DNA of 64,000 nt from Pelomonas sp. CA6 (lineage in GTDB: Bacteria; Pseudomonadota; Gammaproteobacteria; Burkholderiales; Burkholderiaceae_C). How positions within the stretch are numbered: position 1 is the first letter of the stretch; every line of letters starts with the position of its first letter. Where the stretch lies: the NCBI RefSeq assembly GCF_022549225.1, contig NZ_JAKZFD010000006.1:62001-126000 (forward strand), written 5' to 3'. This document shows positions 27,590-36,929 of the stretch, in pieces. Below the pieces are notes generated by a model. The model was not told the DNA's origin. It saw nothing but the letters and a program-made list of their open reading frames with translations, and did not search any database. Both the position numbers and the translations under genes were made by a program.

Positions 27590-27842
27590 GGGGCGCAGAG
27601 CCCGCCGGGTCCCGGCCCGGCAGCCGGGTGACTTTTCCTGAGGGCCCAGGAAAAGTCACCAAAAGGAGGGCCTGAAATGCGATTTGACCGAGGCCCGCGC
27701 TGGGCACTGAGTCCTGGCCCGACGACCATCGGGGCGGCTCCACCGCTCAGGATGTAAGTCGCTCGCCGAGTACGGCTCGACTCCACATCGGGCCTCTTGC
27801 CGAGACGCCTGCCAATTTCGCCGCGAACAGCGACTGCATTTG
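27590..27842 (-). repeat. Intergenic repeat, module B copy 1
   Basis: This non-coding stretch is recognisably homologous, with many substitutions, to 36600-36860. Both share GCCGCCGGGTC-like, GACCGAGGC, CGACGACCA-CGGGGCG and GCTCGAC segments in the same order. Copy 1 has a perfect 14-bp inverted repeat (27627-27640 with 27647-27660, six-base loop). The same position in copy 2 (36667-36699) is also an inverted repeat but with different bases. Translations of both copies contain PRSNRI-GP by chance of homology; the paired-base changes argue against coding. Confidence 0.65.
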
Positions 27843-28204
27843 GGGCCGAGCGCCGGGCCGCCCCAAGCCGGCCCGCTTGGCGATACGGGTGGCTGAATGC
27901 CGCCCGTATCGGCGTCCCCTCTGGGGACCGGCCAGGGTACTCCCTGGACGAGGGGGGTATTCCAGGGCCGAGCGCCGGGCTGCCCCAAGCCGGCCCGCTT
28001 GGCGATACGGGTGGCTGAATGCCGCCCGTATCGGCGTCCCCCTGGGGGACCGGCCAGGGTACTCCCTGGACGAGGGGGTGTATTCCAGGGGCCGAGCGCC
28101 GGGCCGCCCCAAGCCGGCCCATAGGGCGAAGCAGGCGGGGCATACCCCGCCTGCTTCGCCGCCCCCTCTGGGGGCCGCCCAGCGGTCCCGCTGGGCGGGG
28201 GGCC
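27843..28204 (-). repeat. Three tandem hairpin-module repeats (module A) after the pirin stop
   Basis: Units start at 27843, 27965 and 28089 on plus coordinates (122, 124 and 116 bases), each beginning GGGCCGAGCGCCGGGC. Read on the minus strand the first unit begins right after the pirin TAG. Each unit holds a short hairpin (CCAGGG-TACT-CCCTGG at 27932-27947), a CCCC-loop-GGGG, and a long hairpin. The long one is 27879-27913 in unit 1. In the unit next to pirin it is a perfect 16-bp stem with four-base loop at 28125-28160. With module B this fills the 693-base gap between DUF599 and pirin. Confidence 0.8.
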
Positions 28205-28927
28205 CTATTCCGGCAAATCGAACACCAGCACCTCCGCGTCACGCCCAGCGGACAGGGTCACGGCGGGCTCGTCGGCCATTTGCAACGCGTCGCCGGCCTT
28301 CAGGGGTTGGCCGTTCACCGTCAGCTCGCCGCGCACCAGGTGCACATAGGCCAGGCGCCCCGCGGCCAGGGGGAGTTGGGCCTGTTCGGCGCCGTCGAAC
28401 AAGCCGGCATACAGCCGGGCCTGCTGATGGAGGGTGACCGAACCTTGGGCCCCGTCCGGCGAGGCCACCAGGCGCAGCGCGCCGCGCTTGTCGGCATCGG
28501 GGAAGTGCGCCTGCTCGTAGCTGGGCGCCACGCCCTGGCGCTCCGGCATGATCCAGATCTGCAGGAAGTGGGTGCTGCGGTCCTGCGCATGGTTGTACTC
28601 GCTGTGCATCACGCCGGTGCCGGCGCTCATGCGCTGCACGTCGCCCGGCCGGATCACGCCGGCATGGGCGCCACCAGCACGGCCGTTGCCCATGCTGTCC
28701 TGGTGGGCCAGCTCGCCGCTGAGCACATAGCTGATGATCTCCATGTCGCGGTGACCATGGGTGCCGAAGCCGGTGCCCGGGGCGATGCGGTCCTCGTTGA
28801 TCACGCGCAGCGGACCAAAGCCCATGCGGCGTGGGTTGTAGTAGTCGGCGAACGAGAAGCTGTGATAGCTGTTGAGCCAGCCGTGGTCGGCATGGCCGCG
28901 GTCGGAGGATCGGATCAGTTCAAGCAT
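28205..28927 (-). CDS. Pirin family protein
   Basis: This 240-residue bicupin has the pirin metal site motif TGFGTHGHRDMEIISYVLSGEL, with further ligands in VMHSEYNHA. HADHGWLNSYHSFSFADYY marks the N-terminal cupin. Bacterial pirins include quercetin 2,3-dioxygenases and metabolic or stress regulators; sequence alone does not choose. AGGAG lies seven bases before the ATG. It is divergent from a LysR gene, a very common pairing in which that regulator activates pirin. Repeat module A starts immediately after the stop. Confidence 0.92.
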   Translation of the reverse strand: MLELIRSSDRGHADHGWLNSYHSFSFADYYNPRRMGFGPLRVINEDRIAPGTGFGTHGHRDMEIISYVLSGELAHQDSMGNGRAGGAHAGVIRPGDVQRMSAGTGVMHSEYNHAQDRSTHFLQIWIMPERQGVAPSYEQAHFPDADKRGALRLVASPDGAQGSVTLHQQARLYAGLFDGAEQAQLPLAAGRLAYVHLVRGELTVNGQPLKAGDALQMADEPAVTLSAGRDAEVLVFDLPE

Positions 28928-28987
28928 GGGGTTCTCCTTGGATGGATCCACTGTAGGCAGCGCGGTCCGCAGCGGGGCAGCGGGCTC

Positions 28988-29004
28988 TTGAAGCCATCGT
29001 TCAA
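28988..29004. promoter_or_regulatory. LysR-type binding box between pirin and its regulator
   Basis: TTGAA-N7-TTCAA is a perfect dyad in the 90-base divergent region, 14 bases before the LysR ATG at 29018 and 61 bases before pirin. It is the symmetrical form expected of a LysR recognition site and would serve autoregulation and pirin control. Confidence 0.55.
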
Positions 29005-29017
29005 ATAAGATGAAGCC

Positions 29018-30064
29018 ATGCCGCGTTCCAACCCCTCTTCGCCTGAATCCTCCCGGCCGACTGCGGCCGCGTCCGCCAGCGAGATGCCGCGCACCAGCGC
29101 GCAGCAGCAACCCGACAAGCGCCGCGTGCTGACGCCGGAGGCGTTGGCGATGATGGACAGCATCGCGCGCAGCGGGAGCTTTGCCGCCGCGGCGCGCGAG
29201 ATGGGCAAGGTGCCCTCGGCGCTGACCTACAGCGTGCGCCAGCTGGAGGAGGCGTTGGATGTGCTGCTGTTCGACCGCAGCTCGCGCCAGGCGGTGCTGA
29301 CCGCGGCGGGCCAGGAGCTGCTCACCGAGGGGCGCCGCCTGTTGCAGGAGATGGACGCCGTGGCCAACCGCGTGCGCCGCGTCGCCACCGGCTGGGAGAG
29401 CGAGCTGACCATCGCGATCGACGACGCGATCGCCCGCCGCGCGCTCTTCGATCTGATGGAGGCCTTCTACCAGCAGCGCGAGATGGGCCAGCCGCCGCCG
29501 ACGAGGCTGCGGCTGCGCACCGAGGTGCTCTCGGGCACCTGGGAGGCGCTGATCTCGGGCCAGGCCGACCTGGCGATCGGCACCAGCGCCCAGCCGCCCG
29601 GCAGCGCGGTCTATTGCGAGCCGCTGGGGCCGCTGGCGATGACCTTCTGCGTCGCGCCGCATCACCCGCTGGCCGGCGCGCCCGAGCCGCTCAGCGCCGC
29701 GCTGCTGGCCCAACACCGCATCGTCGCGGTGGCCGACACGGCGCGCCAGCTCGCTCCGCTGACCGTGGGCGTGGTGCCGGGGCAGGAAACGCTCACCGTG
29801 CCCTCGATGGCCACCAAGCTGGAGGCGCTGCTGCGCGGGCTGGGCTGCGGTTCGCTGCCCACGCCCATGGTGCGCCGTCATGTCGAGGCCGGCCGCCTGG
29901 TGGCCAAGCGCACCTACCAGGGCGAGCGCCGCGTGCCGCTGCACTACGCCTGGCGCAACACCGGCCACCCGCCGGCCAAGGCCCTGGCCTGGTGGCTGGC
30001 GCAGCTGCAGACGGGCGTGACGCGCCAGGCGCTGATCGAGCAGCACGAGGGCCTGTTGCTGTGA
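29018..30064 (+). CDS. LysR family transcriptional regulator (divergent to pirin)
   Basis: This 348-residue regulator has a 37-residue polar N-terminal extension, then a winged HTH ([43 protein letters not shown]) and a LysR effector domain from about residue 125. The ATG at 29084 is an alternative start that shortens the extension. The pirin pairing and the dyad at 28988 suggest it controls pirin and itself. Its stop overlaps the next gene's GTG start (GTGA). Confidence 0.92.
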   Translation: MPRSNPSSPESSRPTAAASASEMPRTSAQQQPDKRRVLTPEALAMMDSIARSGSFAAAAREMGKVPSALTYSVRQLEEALDVLLFDRSSRQAVLTAAGQELLTEGRRLLQEMDAVANRVRRVATGWESELTIAIDDAIARRALFDLMEAFYQQREMGQPPPTRLRLRTEVLSGTWEALISGQADLAIGTSAQPPGSAVYCEPLGPLAMTFCVAPHHPLAGAPEPLSAALLAQHRIVAVADTARQLAPLTVGVVPGQETLTVPSMATKLEALLRGLGCGSLPTPMVRRHVEAGRLVAKRTYQGERRVPLHYAWRNTGHPPAKALAWWLAQLQTGVTRQALIEQHEGLLL

Positions 30065-31014
30065 GCGCGGCCAGCGCCTCGGCCACTTCTCAATCCCTTG
30101 GCGAGCGCCGCCCCTATGTGGGCCGCTTCGCGCCGTCGCCCACCGGGCCGCTGCACGCCGGCTCGCTGGTCGCGGCGCTGGCCAGCTGGCTGGACGCGCG
30201 CGCCCACCAGGGGCGCTGGCTGGTGCGCATCGAGGACGTGGACGGCCCGCGCTGCCCCGCGGGCGCCGACCAGTTCATCCTGCGGCAGCTCGCGGCCGTG
30301 CACCTTCTGCCGGACGAGCCGCCGCTGTGGCAGTCGCGCCGGAGCGCGCTCTACCAGGCGGCGCTGGAGCGGCTGGCGGCCCTGGGTTGGGCCTATCCCT
30401 GTGCCTGCTCGCGCAAGGACATCGCACAGGCGCTCGCGCTCCGCGGGGGCCCGCGCGAACGCCATGGCGAGCTGGTCTATCCCGGCACCTGTCGCCACGG
30501 GCTGCGGGGGCGGCCCGCGCGGGCCTGGCGGCTGCGCAGCACCGCCGGCCGCGACGACGATGCGCCGCTGGGCATCGGCTGGACGGACCGCCGCCTCGGC
30601 CCGCAATGGCAAGACCTGACCCGGGAGGTCGGCGACTTCGTGCTGAAGCGCGCCGACGGCCTGTGGGCCTACCAGCTGGCCGTGGTGGTCGACGACGGCG
30701 AGCAGGGCATCACCGACGTGGTCCGCGGCGAGGACCTGGCCGACAACACGCCGCGCCAGATGCGGCTGCAGCAGCTGCTGGGCCTGCCGCAGCCGCGCTA
30801 TCTCCACACGCCGCTGGTGCTGGGCGCCAACGGCGAGAAGCTCTCCAAGCAGAACGGTGCCCAGGCGCTGGTGCTGGACGATCCGCTGGCCGCGCTGCGC
30901 CGCGCCGGCGCGGCGCTGGGCCTGCCCGAACTGCCCGCAGCGACACTGGCGGACTGGCTGGCGGCCGCGACGCAGGCCTGGGGATTGCGCTGGCGCGCCG
31001 CACGGGTGGCATGA
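30061..31014 (+). CDS. gluQ: Glutamyl-Q tRNA(Asp) synthetase GluQRS
   Basis: This 317-residue truncated glutamyl-tRNA-synthetase paralogue attaches glutamate to queuosine-34 of tRNA-Asp. It has the HIGH-equivalent [10 protein letters not shown], the KMSKS-equivalent EKLSKQNGA, and a zinc site (CAC near residue 112-114 plus YPGTC). No anticodon-binding domain is present, which distinguishes it from GltX. The GTG start overlaps the LysR stop and adds an 11-residue Ser/Ala leader. It is also called YadB. Confidence 0.93.
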   Translation: MSAASASATSQSLGERRPYVGRFAPSPTGPLHAGSLVAALASWLDARAHQGRWLVRIEDVDGPRCPAGADQFILRQLAAVHLLPDEPPLWQSRRSALYQAALERLAALGWAYPCACSRKDIAQALALRGGPRERHGELVYPGTCRHGLRGRPARAWRLRSTAGRDDDAPLGIGWTDRRLGPQWQDLTREVGDFVLKRADGLWAYQLAVVVDDGEQGITDVVRGEDLADNTPRQMRLQQLLGLPQPRYLHTPLVLGANGEKLSKQNGAQALVLDDPLAALRRAGAALGLPELPAATLADWLAAATQAWGLRWRAARVA

Positions 31015-31059
31015 TCGAGGTCTGACGATTTCCCTCCCTCCAAAACCAAAGGACAACCC

Positions 31060-31782
31060 ATGATCACCACCGCCTCCGGTCTGCAGTACGAGGACACGCA
31101 CGTCGGCGAAGGCGCCACGGCGCAGGCCGGGCAGGACGTCAAGGTCCACTACACCGGCTGGCTGTTCCAGGATGGGCGCAAGGGCGCCAAGTTCGATTCC
31201 AGCAAGGACCGCGGCGAACCCTTCGAGTTCGAGCTCGACGGTGGCATGGTCATCCGCGGCTGGGACGAAGGCGTGCAGGGCATGAAGATCGGCGGCACCC
31301 GCGTGCTGGTGATCCCGCCGCAGCTGGGCTATGGCGCGCGCGGCGCCGGCGGCGTGATCCCGCCCAACGCGACGCTGATGTTCGAGGTCGAACTGCTGGG
31401 CGTGAGCGGCGGCAGCGAGCCGCTGGTGCTGGACCTGAGCCAGACCGGCAGCGGCCTGCAGTACCACGACGCCGTGGTCGGCGACGGCACAGTGGCCGCC
31501 GCGGGCAAGCGCGTGACCGTGCACTACACCGGCTGGCTCTACAAGGACGGCCAGCGCGGCCGCAAGTTCGACTCCAGCAAGGACCGCAACGACCCCTTCC
31601 GCTTCAACCTGGGCGGCGGCGAGGTGATCCCCGGCTGGGACGAAGGCGTGCAGGGCATGGCCGTGGGCGGCCGCCGCTGGCTGGTGATCCCGCCCGAGCT
31701 GGCCTATGGCGCCTATGGTGCCGGCGGCGTGATTCCGCCGCATGCCACGCTGATCTTCGAGGTGGAGCTGCTGGCGGTCTGA
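31060..31782 (+). CDS. Tandem double-domain FKBP-type peptidyl-prolyl isomerase
   Basis: This 240-residue protein consists of two complete FKBP domains, residues 1-115 and 128-240. Both carry [24 protein letters not shown] and the Tyr-Gly plus GAGGVIPP active-site segments. No signal peptide is seen, so it is cytosolic. Usual bacterial homologues of this short type have one domain, so this is an in-frame internal duplication. Domain 1 has [20 protein letters not shown] and domain 2 has [20 protein letters not shown], so the copies have drifted apart only modestly. Confidence 0.92.
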   Translation: MITTASGLQYEDTHVGEGATAQAGQDVKVHYTGWLFQDGRKGAKFDSSKDRGEPFEFELDGGMVIRGWDEGVQGMKIGGTRVLVIPPQLGYGARGAGGVIPPNATLMFEVELLGVSGGSEPLVLDLSQTGSGLQYHDAVVGDGTVAAAGKRVTVHYTGWLYKDGQRGRKFDSSKDRNDPFRFNLGGGEVIPGWDEGVQGMAVGGRRWLVIPPELAYGAYGAGGVIPPHATLIFEVELLAV

Positions 31783-31822
31783 GCTCCGCCATCAACCGGC
31801 GTCCTGGCCGCGGGAGTACGCG

Positions 31823-32581
31823 ATGAACCTGCTGGACCCCGAGCTGCTCAAGCACTACTGGACCGGCGAGCCCATGCAGGCCAATGTGCTGATGCTCGCG
31901 CATCTGCTGGCGGCGGCCCTGCTGGGGCTGCTGCTGGGCTACGAGCGCAGCTTCCACGGCCGCGCCGCGGGCATGCGCACCTATGCGCTGGTCTGCATGG
32001 CCTCGACCGGCGTGATCATCCTGCTGGCCTACCCGCAGCAGTGGTACGGCGGCCACCTGGCCGGCGGCAGCATGCCGCTGGTCGCCGACCCCACGCGGGT
32101 GATCCAGGGCGTGGTGACCGGCATCGGTTTTCTGTGCGCCGGTGTGATCATGCGCGAGGGCATGAACATCAGCGGGCTGACCACGGCGGCCTCGCTGTGG
32201 GCGGCCTGCGCGGTGGGCGTGCTGCTGGGCATGGGCTTTTACTTTGCCGCGGTCAGCCTTTCCGCGCTGTGCGCCGCGCTGATGATGTGGGGCTCCAAGC
32301 TGGAGGCCGCGCTGCCCTCGCACCCGGCGATCGCGGTGGTGATCCGCGGCGGGCCCGGCCAGCGCTTCCAGCAGGACGATCTGGTGCGCTTCACCGAGAT
32401 GCTGGGCTACCGCTTCGCGCCCGGCTCGCTGAGCATCGAGCGCAGCGCGGACTTCGAGGAGTGGCGTTTCGTCTGCACCGCGCGGCGCAACTATGGCGGC
32501 GAGACGCTGACGCGGCTCTCCAGCCGCCTGCATGAGTTGCCGGGGGTGCGGGAGTTTCGGGTGACGCACGCGAGGAATTGA
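31823..32581 (+). CDS. MgtC/SapB family membrane protein
   Basis: This 252-residue protein has the MgtC helices: LLLGYERSFHGRAAGMRTYALVCMAST, GIGFLCAGVIMREGMNISGLTTAASLWAACAVGVLLGMGFY. A C-terminal soluble ACT-like domain follows. MgtC-type proteins modulate F1F0 ATP synthase or magnesium homeostasis in some pathogens. No function is proven for environmental homologues. Its stop is followed at once by hairpin repeat module A. Confidence 0.87.
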   Translation: MNLLDPELLKHYWTGEPMQANVLMLAHLLAAALLGLLLGYERSFHGRAAGMRTYALVCMASTGVIILLAYPQQWYGGHLAGGSMPLVADPTRVIQGVVTGIGFLCAGVIMREGMNISGLTTAASLWAACAVGVLLGMGFYFAAVSLSALCAALMMWGSKLEAALPSHPAIAVVIRGGPGQRFQQDDLVRFTEMLGYRFAPGSLSIERSADFEEWRFVCTARRNYGGETLTRLSSRLHELPGVREFRVTHARN

Positions 32582-32834
32582 GGCCCCCCGGACCCGCGGG
32601 TACGCGGGTCCGGCCCCCAGAGGGGGCGGTGACACAGGCGGGGCTTGCCCCGCCTGTGTCACCCTGTGGGCCGGCTTGGGGCAGCCCGGCGCCGGCCCGT
32701 GGCAATGCGGCCCCCCGGCCAGCGAATACGCTGGTCGGCCCCCCGAGGGGGCGGCGATGCTCGCGGGGGTGGGCCCGCTCGCACATCGCCAGATGGGCCG
32801 GCTTGGGGCGGCCCGGCGCTCGGCCCTGAATACC
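32582..32834 (+). repeat. Two tandem hairpin-module repeats (module A) after the MgtC stop
   Basis: Two units of about 126 bases start right after the TGA (32582) and again near 32709. Both are in the same orientation relative to the gene as the pirin copies. Unit 1 has GGACCCGCG-GGTA-CGCGGGTCC (32590-32611) and a perfect 16-bp stem with four-base loop at 32628-32663. Unit 2 has CCAGCG-AATA-CGCTGG (32719-32734) and an imperfect long stem at 32752-32790. Each ends in GGGCCGGCTTGGGGC. This fills nearly all of the 309-base gap before selU, which has no gene. Confidence 0.8.
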
Positions 32835-32890
32835 TGTTGTTCCGGGGGAGCCCCGGGGCGCAGCCTGCGGCGGCAGCGGATGGGGCGGAG

Positions 32891-33952
32891 TCAGTCCTGC
32901 GCGAGCAGGCGGCGTGCGGCGCTGTCCATGGCCTGGGGGCTGCCGTCGGGCAGCTGCAGGCGCTGGGCCTGCGCGAGCTGCGGGAAGTGGTTGAGCAGCG
33001 AGCGCTCGTAGCCGGGGTCGTAGTGTTCGCGCATCAGTTCGGCGAAGACTTCGGCCCATTGGCCCTGCAGGGCCAGGTCTTGCCAGCGCTGCACGCGCTC
33101 GCGGCCGCGCAGCGTCACCAGGCCGTCCAGCAGCGCGCCGAAGCCCTGGGGGTCGGCGCGGAAGTGGGCGTAGTCCTGCAGCAGCAGCTCGACGCGGCCG
33201 GGCTCGTCCATCTCCACCCACACGCATTGGCCATGGCCGCGCATCTGCCGGTGCAGGGCCTCGGGCAGCTGCACCGAGCCGATCTTGCGGCTCTCGCTTT
33301 CGACATAGACCGGCCGCTCCGGATCCAGCGCCGCGAGCGCCCGCCACAGCGCGGTGTCGAAGCCCTTCTGCGAGGGCTGCGGCGAGCCGGGCAGGGCGCC
33401 CAGCACCGAACCGCGGTGGCGCGCCAGCGCCTCCAGGTCCAGCACCTGCGCACCCTGCGCCGCGAGCGCCTGCAGCAGCCGGGTCTTGCCGCAGCCAGTG
33501 CGGCCGCAGAGCACCACCAGGCGCAGCCGGCCAGGCAGCTGCTCCAGCGCCAGGCGCACCTCGGCGCGGAAGGACTTGTAGCCGCCCAGCAACTGCAGCG
33601 ACTTGAAGCCGATCTGGTTCAGGAACCAGTTCATCGCGCCCGAGCGCTGGCCGCCGCGCCAGCAATAGACCAGCGGCCGCCAGTGCTTGGGCAGGCGCTC
33701 GCGATGCGCGTCCAGGTGGGCGGCGATGTTGCGCGCCACCATCGAGGCGCCCAGCTTGCGCGCCTCGAAGGGATCCTGCTTGTACAGCGTGCCGACGACA
33801 CGGCGCTCTTCGTCGTTCAGCACCGGCCAGTTGACGGCGCCGGGCATGTGGTCCTCGGCGAACTCGGCCGGCGAGCGCACGTCGATCACCGCCGCGAAGC
33901 GCGACAGCTCCGCCAGGGCCTTGGCGGCTTCGATTTGCTGATAGGTGGCCAT
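32891..33952 (-). CDS. selU: tRNA 2-selenouridine synthase
   Basis: This 353-residue enzyme replaces 2-thiouridine sulfur with selenium at the tRNA wobble position through an S-geranyl intermediate. The N-terminal rhodanese domain has catalytic Cys97 in YCWRGGQRSGA, the same position as in E. coli. The second domain has P-loop GRTGCGKT at 150-157. The start is at 33952, 19 bases after glnD, on the same strand. Selenium use implies a selD gene elsewhere in the genome; it is not in this window. Also called MnmH. Confidence 0.93.
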   Translation of the reverse strand: MATYQQIEAAKALAELSRFAAVIDVRSPAEFAEDHMPGAVNWPVLNDEERRVVGTLYKQDPFEARKLGASMVARNIAAHLDAHRERLPKHWRPLVYCWRGGQRSGAMNWFLNQIGFKSLQLLGGYKSFRAEVRLALEQLPGRLRLVVLCGRTGCGKTRLLQALAAQGAQVLDLEALARHRGSVLGALPGSPQPSQKGFDTALWRALAALDPERPVYVESESRKIGSVQLPEALHRQMRGHGQCVWVEMDEPGRVELLLQDYAHFRADPQGFGALLDGLVTLRGRERVQRWQDLALQGQWAEVFAELMREHYDPGYERSLLNHFPQLAQAQRLQLPDGSPQAMDSAARRLLAQD

Positions 33953-33971
33953 GCGGCGAAACAGCTCTGGT

Positions 33972-36566
33972 TCAGGAGGGAAGGGCGACGGCGTCCAGCA
34001 GCTCGTTCTCGATCTGCAGCTGTAGCCGGTTCTGCTGCAGCGCGGGGCCATCGACCAGGAAGGTGTCCTCGACGCGCTCGCCCAAGGTGGAGATCTTGGC
34101 CAGCTGCAGGTTGATGCCGTGCTGGGCCAGCACGCGCGCGATGGCGTAGAGCAGACCGGCACGGTCGGTGGCCGACACGGACAGCAGCCAGGCCTGCGCG
34201 CGCTCGTCCGGACGCAGCGAGACGCGCGCGGGATAGGGGAAGCTCTTGACGCGGCGCGACAACCGTCCGCGCCGCGGCTCCGGCAGCGGCGCCTGCTGCG
34301 TCAGCACCTGGGCCAGCTTGGTCTCGACCAGCGACGCGAGGTCGCGGTGGTTCAGGTCCAGGTCCGACGCGATCACCTGGAAGGTGTCCAGCGCGTAGCC
34401 GCTGCGCGTGGTGTGGACCTTGGCGTCCAGGATGTTGAAGCCGGCGCCGTCGAAGTAGCCGCAGAGGCGCGCGAACAGGTCCTGCTGGTCGCGCGCATAG
34501 ACCAGCACCTGCAGGCCTTCGCCCACCGGCGAGGGGCGCGCGCGCACCACCGGCGCCTCGCTCTGCACATGGCGCCACAGCGCGCGCGCATGCCAGGCCA
34601 GGTCCTGCGCGTCGTGGCGCGCGAAGTAGCTGATCGCCAGCGTGTTCCACAGCGGCGCCTCGGTGCCGGGCAGCATGGACAGCAAGGCCAGCTGCTGGCG
34701 TGCCTCCTGCTTGCGCGTTTCGATCTCGGCGTCCAGGTTGGGCTTGGCGCCGCCCAGCGCGCGCAGCGTCAGCCGGTACAGGTCTTCCAGTAGCTTGCCC
34801 TTCCAGGCGTTCCAGACCTTGGGGCTGGTGCCGCGGATGTCGGCCACGGTGAGCAGGTACAGGGCAGTCAGGTGGCGCTCGTCGCGCACCAGTCCGGCGA
34901 ACTCGGTGATCACCTCGGGGTCGGACAGGTCTTCCTTCTGCGCCACCCTTGAGAGGGTCAGGTGTTGCGCGACCAGGAACTCCACCAGCTCGCGGTCCGC
35001 GCGTTCCAGCCCGTGCTCGCGGCAGAAGCGCCGCACTTCGGTGGCGCCGAGCTCGGAATGGTCGCCGCCGCGGCCCTTGGCGATGTCGTGGAACAGCGCG
35101 GCGATGTAGAGCAGCTGGGGCTTGTCGAACTGCGCGGCGAGCTGCGAGCAGAACGGGTACTCGTGCACATGCTCGGGAATGAAGAAGCGCCGGATGTTGC
35201 GCAGCACCATCAGGATGTGCTGGTCCACCGTGTAGACGTGGAACAGGTCGTGCTGCATCTGCCCGACGATGCGCCGGAACACCCACAGATAGCGGCCCAG
35301 CACCGAGGTCTGGTTCATCAGCCGGAATACATGGGTCTGGCCCTGGGGCTGTTCCAGGATGCGCATGAACATGCGCCGGTTGTCCGGGTCGCGCCTGAAG
35401 CTGCTGTTCATCAGCGCGCGCGCGTTGTAGAGCGCGCGCAGCGTGCGCGCCGACAGGCCCTTGATGCCGGGCGTCTGCTGGAAGACGAGGAAGGTTTCCA
35501 GGATGGCGTGCGGGTCGCGCTGGTAGACATCGTCGCTGGCCACCTCCAGCATGCCGCCGCGGTCCAGGAAGCGCTCGTTGAGCGGACGCAGCGCATTTTC
35601 CTGGGTGCCCAGGATGCGCTCCTCCAGGTTCTGCATCAGGATCTGGTTGAGCTGGGCGACCGCCTTCGCGGCCCAGTAGTAGCGCCGCATCAGCTGCTCC
35701 GAGGCGCGCTGCCCCGGGCTGGCGACATAGCCGAAGCTCTGCGCGACGGCGGTCTGCAGGTCGAAGACCAGGCGGTCTTCGCGCCGCCCGGCGATCAGGT
35801 GCAGGCGGCAGCGGATGAGCTTGAGCAGGTTCTCGTTGCGCTGCAGCTGGCGGCTTTCGAAGGCGGTGATCAGTCCCTTGGCGGCGAGCTGGGGCCAGGT
35901 CTTGCCCAGCTGGGCTCCGCGCGCGATCCAGATCAGCACCTGCAGGTCGCGCAGCCCGCCGGGGCTTTCCTTGCAGTTGGGCTCCAGCGCGTAGGGCGTT
36001 TCCTCGAACTTGGTGTGGCGCTGGCGCATCTCCAGCGTCTTCGCGCGCAGGAAGGCGCGCGCGTCCAGCGCCTGCATGAACTCACGCTCGAAGCGCCGCA
36101 CCAGCGGCCGCGCGCCGGCCAGCCAGCGCGATTCCAGCAGCGCGGTCTGGATGGTGACGTCGCCGGCCGCCTCGTCCAGGCATTCCCGCAGGGTGCGCAC
36201 CGACGACCCGATCTCCAGCCCGGTATCCCAGCAGGCGGTGATGAAGGCTTCCAGCGCGGCCTTCAGCGGTCCGGGCTGGTGGGCTTCCAGGCCGTCGGGC
36301 AGCAACAGCAGCACGTCCACGTCGGAATGGGGGAAGAGCTCGCCGCGGCCGTAGCCGCCCACGGCCACCAGGGCCGCGTCGGCCGGCATGCCGGCCTGGG
36401 CCCAGAGCTGCTGCAGCGTGGCGTCCACATGGCGCGCCAGCCGCCGCATCAGCGTCTGCGCCGCGGCGGCGCTGGGCTTGGCCTGCGCGAAGCGCTCCAG
36501 CAGTTCGGCCTTGCCGCTCTTGAAGTGCTGGCGGAGTTCGCTCAGGGCGACGTGGGGAGGGCTCAT
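33972..36566 (-). CDS. glnD: Bifunctional PII uridylyltransferase/uridylyl-removing enzyme
   Basis: This 864-residue nitrogen sensor uridylylates PII when glutamine is low. The nucleotidyltransferase motif is [15 protein letters not shown] (residues 70-84), and the HD domain motif [16 protein letters not shown] is near residue 480. Two C-terminal ACT domains follow ([27 protein letters not shown] and [23 protein letters not shown]). GGAGGG precedes the start at 36566; the upstream ATG at 36587 is less likely. It lies downstream of map, with a repeat module between. Confidence 0.95.
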   Translation of the reverse strand: MSPPHVALSELRQHFKSGKAELLERFAQAKPSAAAAQTLMRRLARHVDATLQQLWAQAGMPADAALVAVGGYGRGELFPHSDVDVLLLLPDGLEAHQPGPLKAALEAFITACWDTGLEIGSSVRTLRECLDEAAGDVTIQTALLESRWLAGARPLVRRFEREFMQALDARAFLRAKTLEMRQRHTKFEETPYALEPNCKESPGGLRDLQVLIWIARGAQLGKTWPQLAAKGLITAFESRQLQRNENLLKLIRCRLHLIAGRREDRLVFDLQTAVAQSFGYVASPGQRASEQLMRRYYWAAKAVAQLNQILMQNLEERILGTQENALRPLNERFLDRGGMLEVASDDVYQRDPHAILETFLVFQQTPGIKGLSARTLRALYNARALMNSSFRRDPDNRRMFMRILEQPQGQTHVFRLMNQTSVLGRYLWVFRRIVGQMQHDLFHVYTVDQHILMVLRNIRRFFIPEHVHEYPFCSQLAAQFDKPQLLYIAALFHDIAKGRGGDHSELGATEVRRFCREHGLERADRELVEFLVAQHLTLSRVAQKEDLSDPEVITEFAGLVRDERHLTALYLLTVADIRGTSPKVWNAWKGKLLEDLYRLTLRALGGAKPNLDAEIETRKQEARQQLALLSMLPGTEAPLWNTLAISYFARHDAQDLAWHARALWRHVQSEAPVVRARPSPVGEGLQVLVYARDQQDLFARLCGYFDGAGFNILDAKVHTTRSGYALDTFQVIASDLDLNHRDLASLVETKLAQVLTQQAPLPEPRRGRLSRRVKSFPYPARVSLRPDERAQAWLLSVSATDRAGLLYAIARVLAQHGINLQLAKISTLGERVEDTFLVDGPALQQNRLQLQIENELLDAVALPS

Positions 36567-36599
36567 GGCGGCATGGCTCCATGGCATGGAGTTTGGTGG

Positions 36600-36860
36600 G
36601 GCTGGGCGGCCGGCCTTGGCTTGCCGCGCTGTGCGCAGGGGCCGCCGGGTCTTGCTCTGGCCGGCGAGTTCCTGTTCCTGCGGGTCCAGGACAAGGAGCC
36701 CCAAAGAGGGCCAGGAATTCGATTCGACCGAGGCTGGCGCCGGGCTCCGAGGCGTGGTCCGACGACCACCGGGGCGACTCCGCCGTTCCGGAGATCAGTC
36801 GCGCGCCGGGGATGGCTCGACGCCACGCTGGGCCTCATGCCGCCGCTCGCTACCGATGGC
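36600..36860 (-). repeat. Intergenic repeat, module B copy 2
   Basis: This is homologous to 27590-27842 along most of its length. It contains an inverted repeat at 36667-36699 (TTCCTGTTCCTG against CAGGACAAGGA) where copy 1 has a different perfect stem. It reads in the same direction as map and glnD. With the module A remnant it occupies the 363-base gap between them; no gene is seen. Confidence 0.6.
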
Positions 36861-36929
36861 TGAATGCCGCCGTCATCGCCGCCCCTGAGGGCCGGCCAAG
36901 GTACTCCTTGGACGGGCGGCACAAGCTGA
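36861..36929 (-). repeat. Degenerate hairpin module A after the map stop
   Basis: The sequence starts about 18 bases after the map TAG. The short hairpin CCAAGG-TACT-CCTTGG (36896-36911) matches CCAGGG-TACT-CCCTGG of the pirin copies with paired changes in both arms. The following GGCTGAATGCCGCC is shared. The long stem is degraded. Confidence 0.65.

Noticed and set aside
28125-28160. Simple rho-independent terminator for pirin
   Set aside because: The stem is perfect but no T-run follows on either strand; the wider repeated structure explains it better. Rho-dependent or processing roles remain possible.
27487-28242. Repeat-derived frame with recurring PPVSPSGPAWG and PRSNRI-GP peptides
   Set aside because: The peptide similarity follows the DNA repeats. 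Differences between copies keep hairpin pairing and not codons, there is no ribosome-binding site, and no known domain is seen.
32582-32834. CRISPR-like array
   Set aside because: The repeated units are long (about 126 bases), only two, internally palindromic, and without regular short spacers or cas genes.
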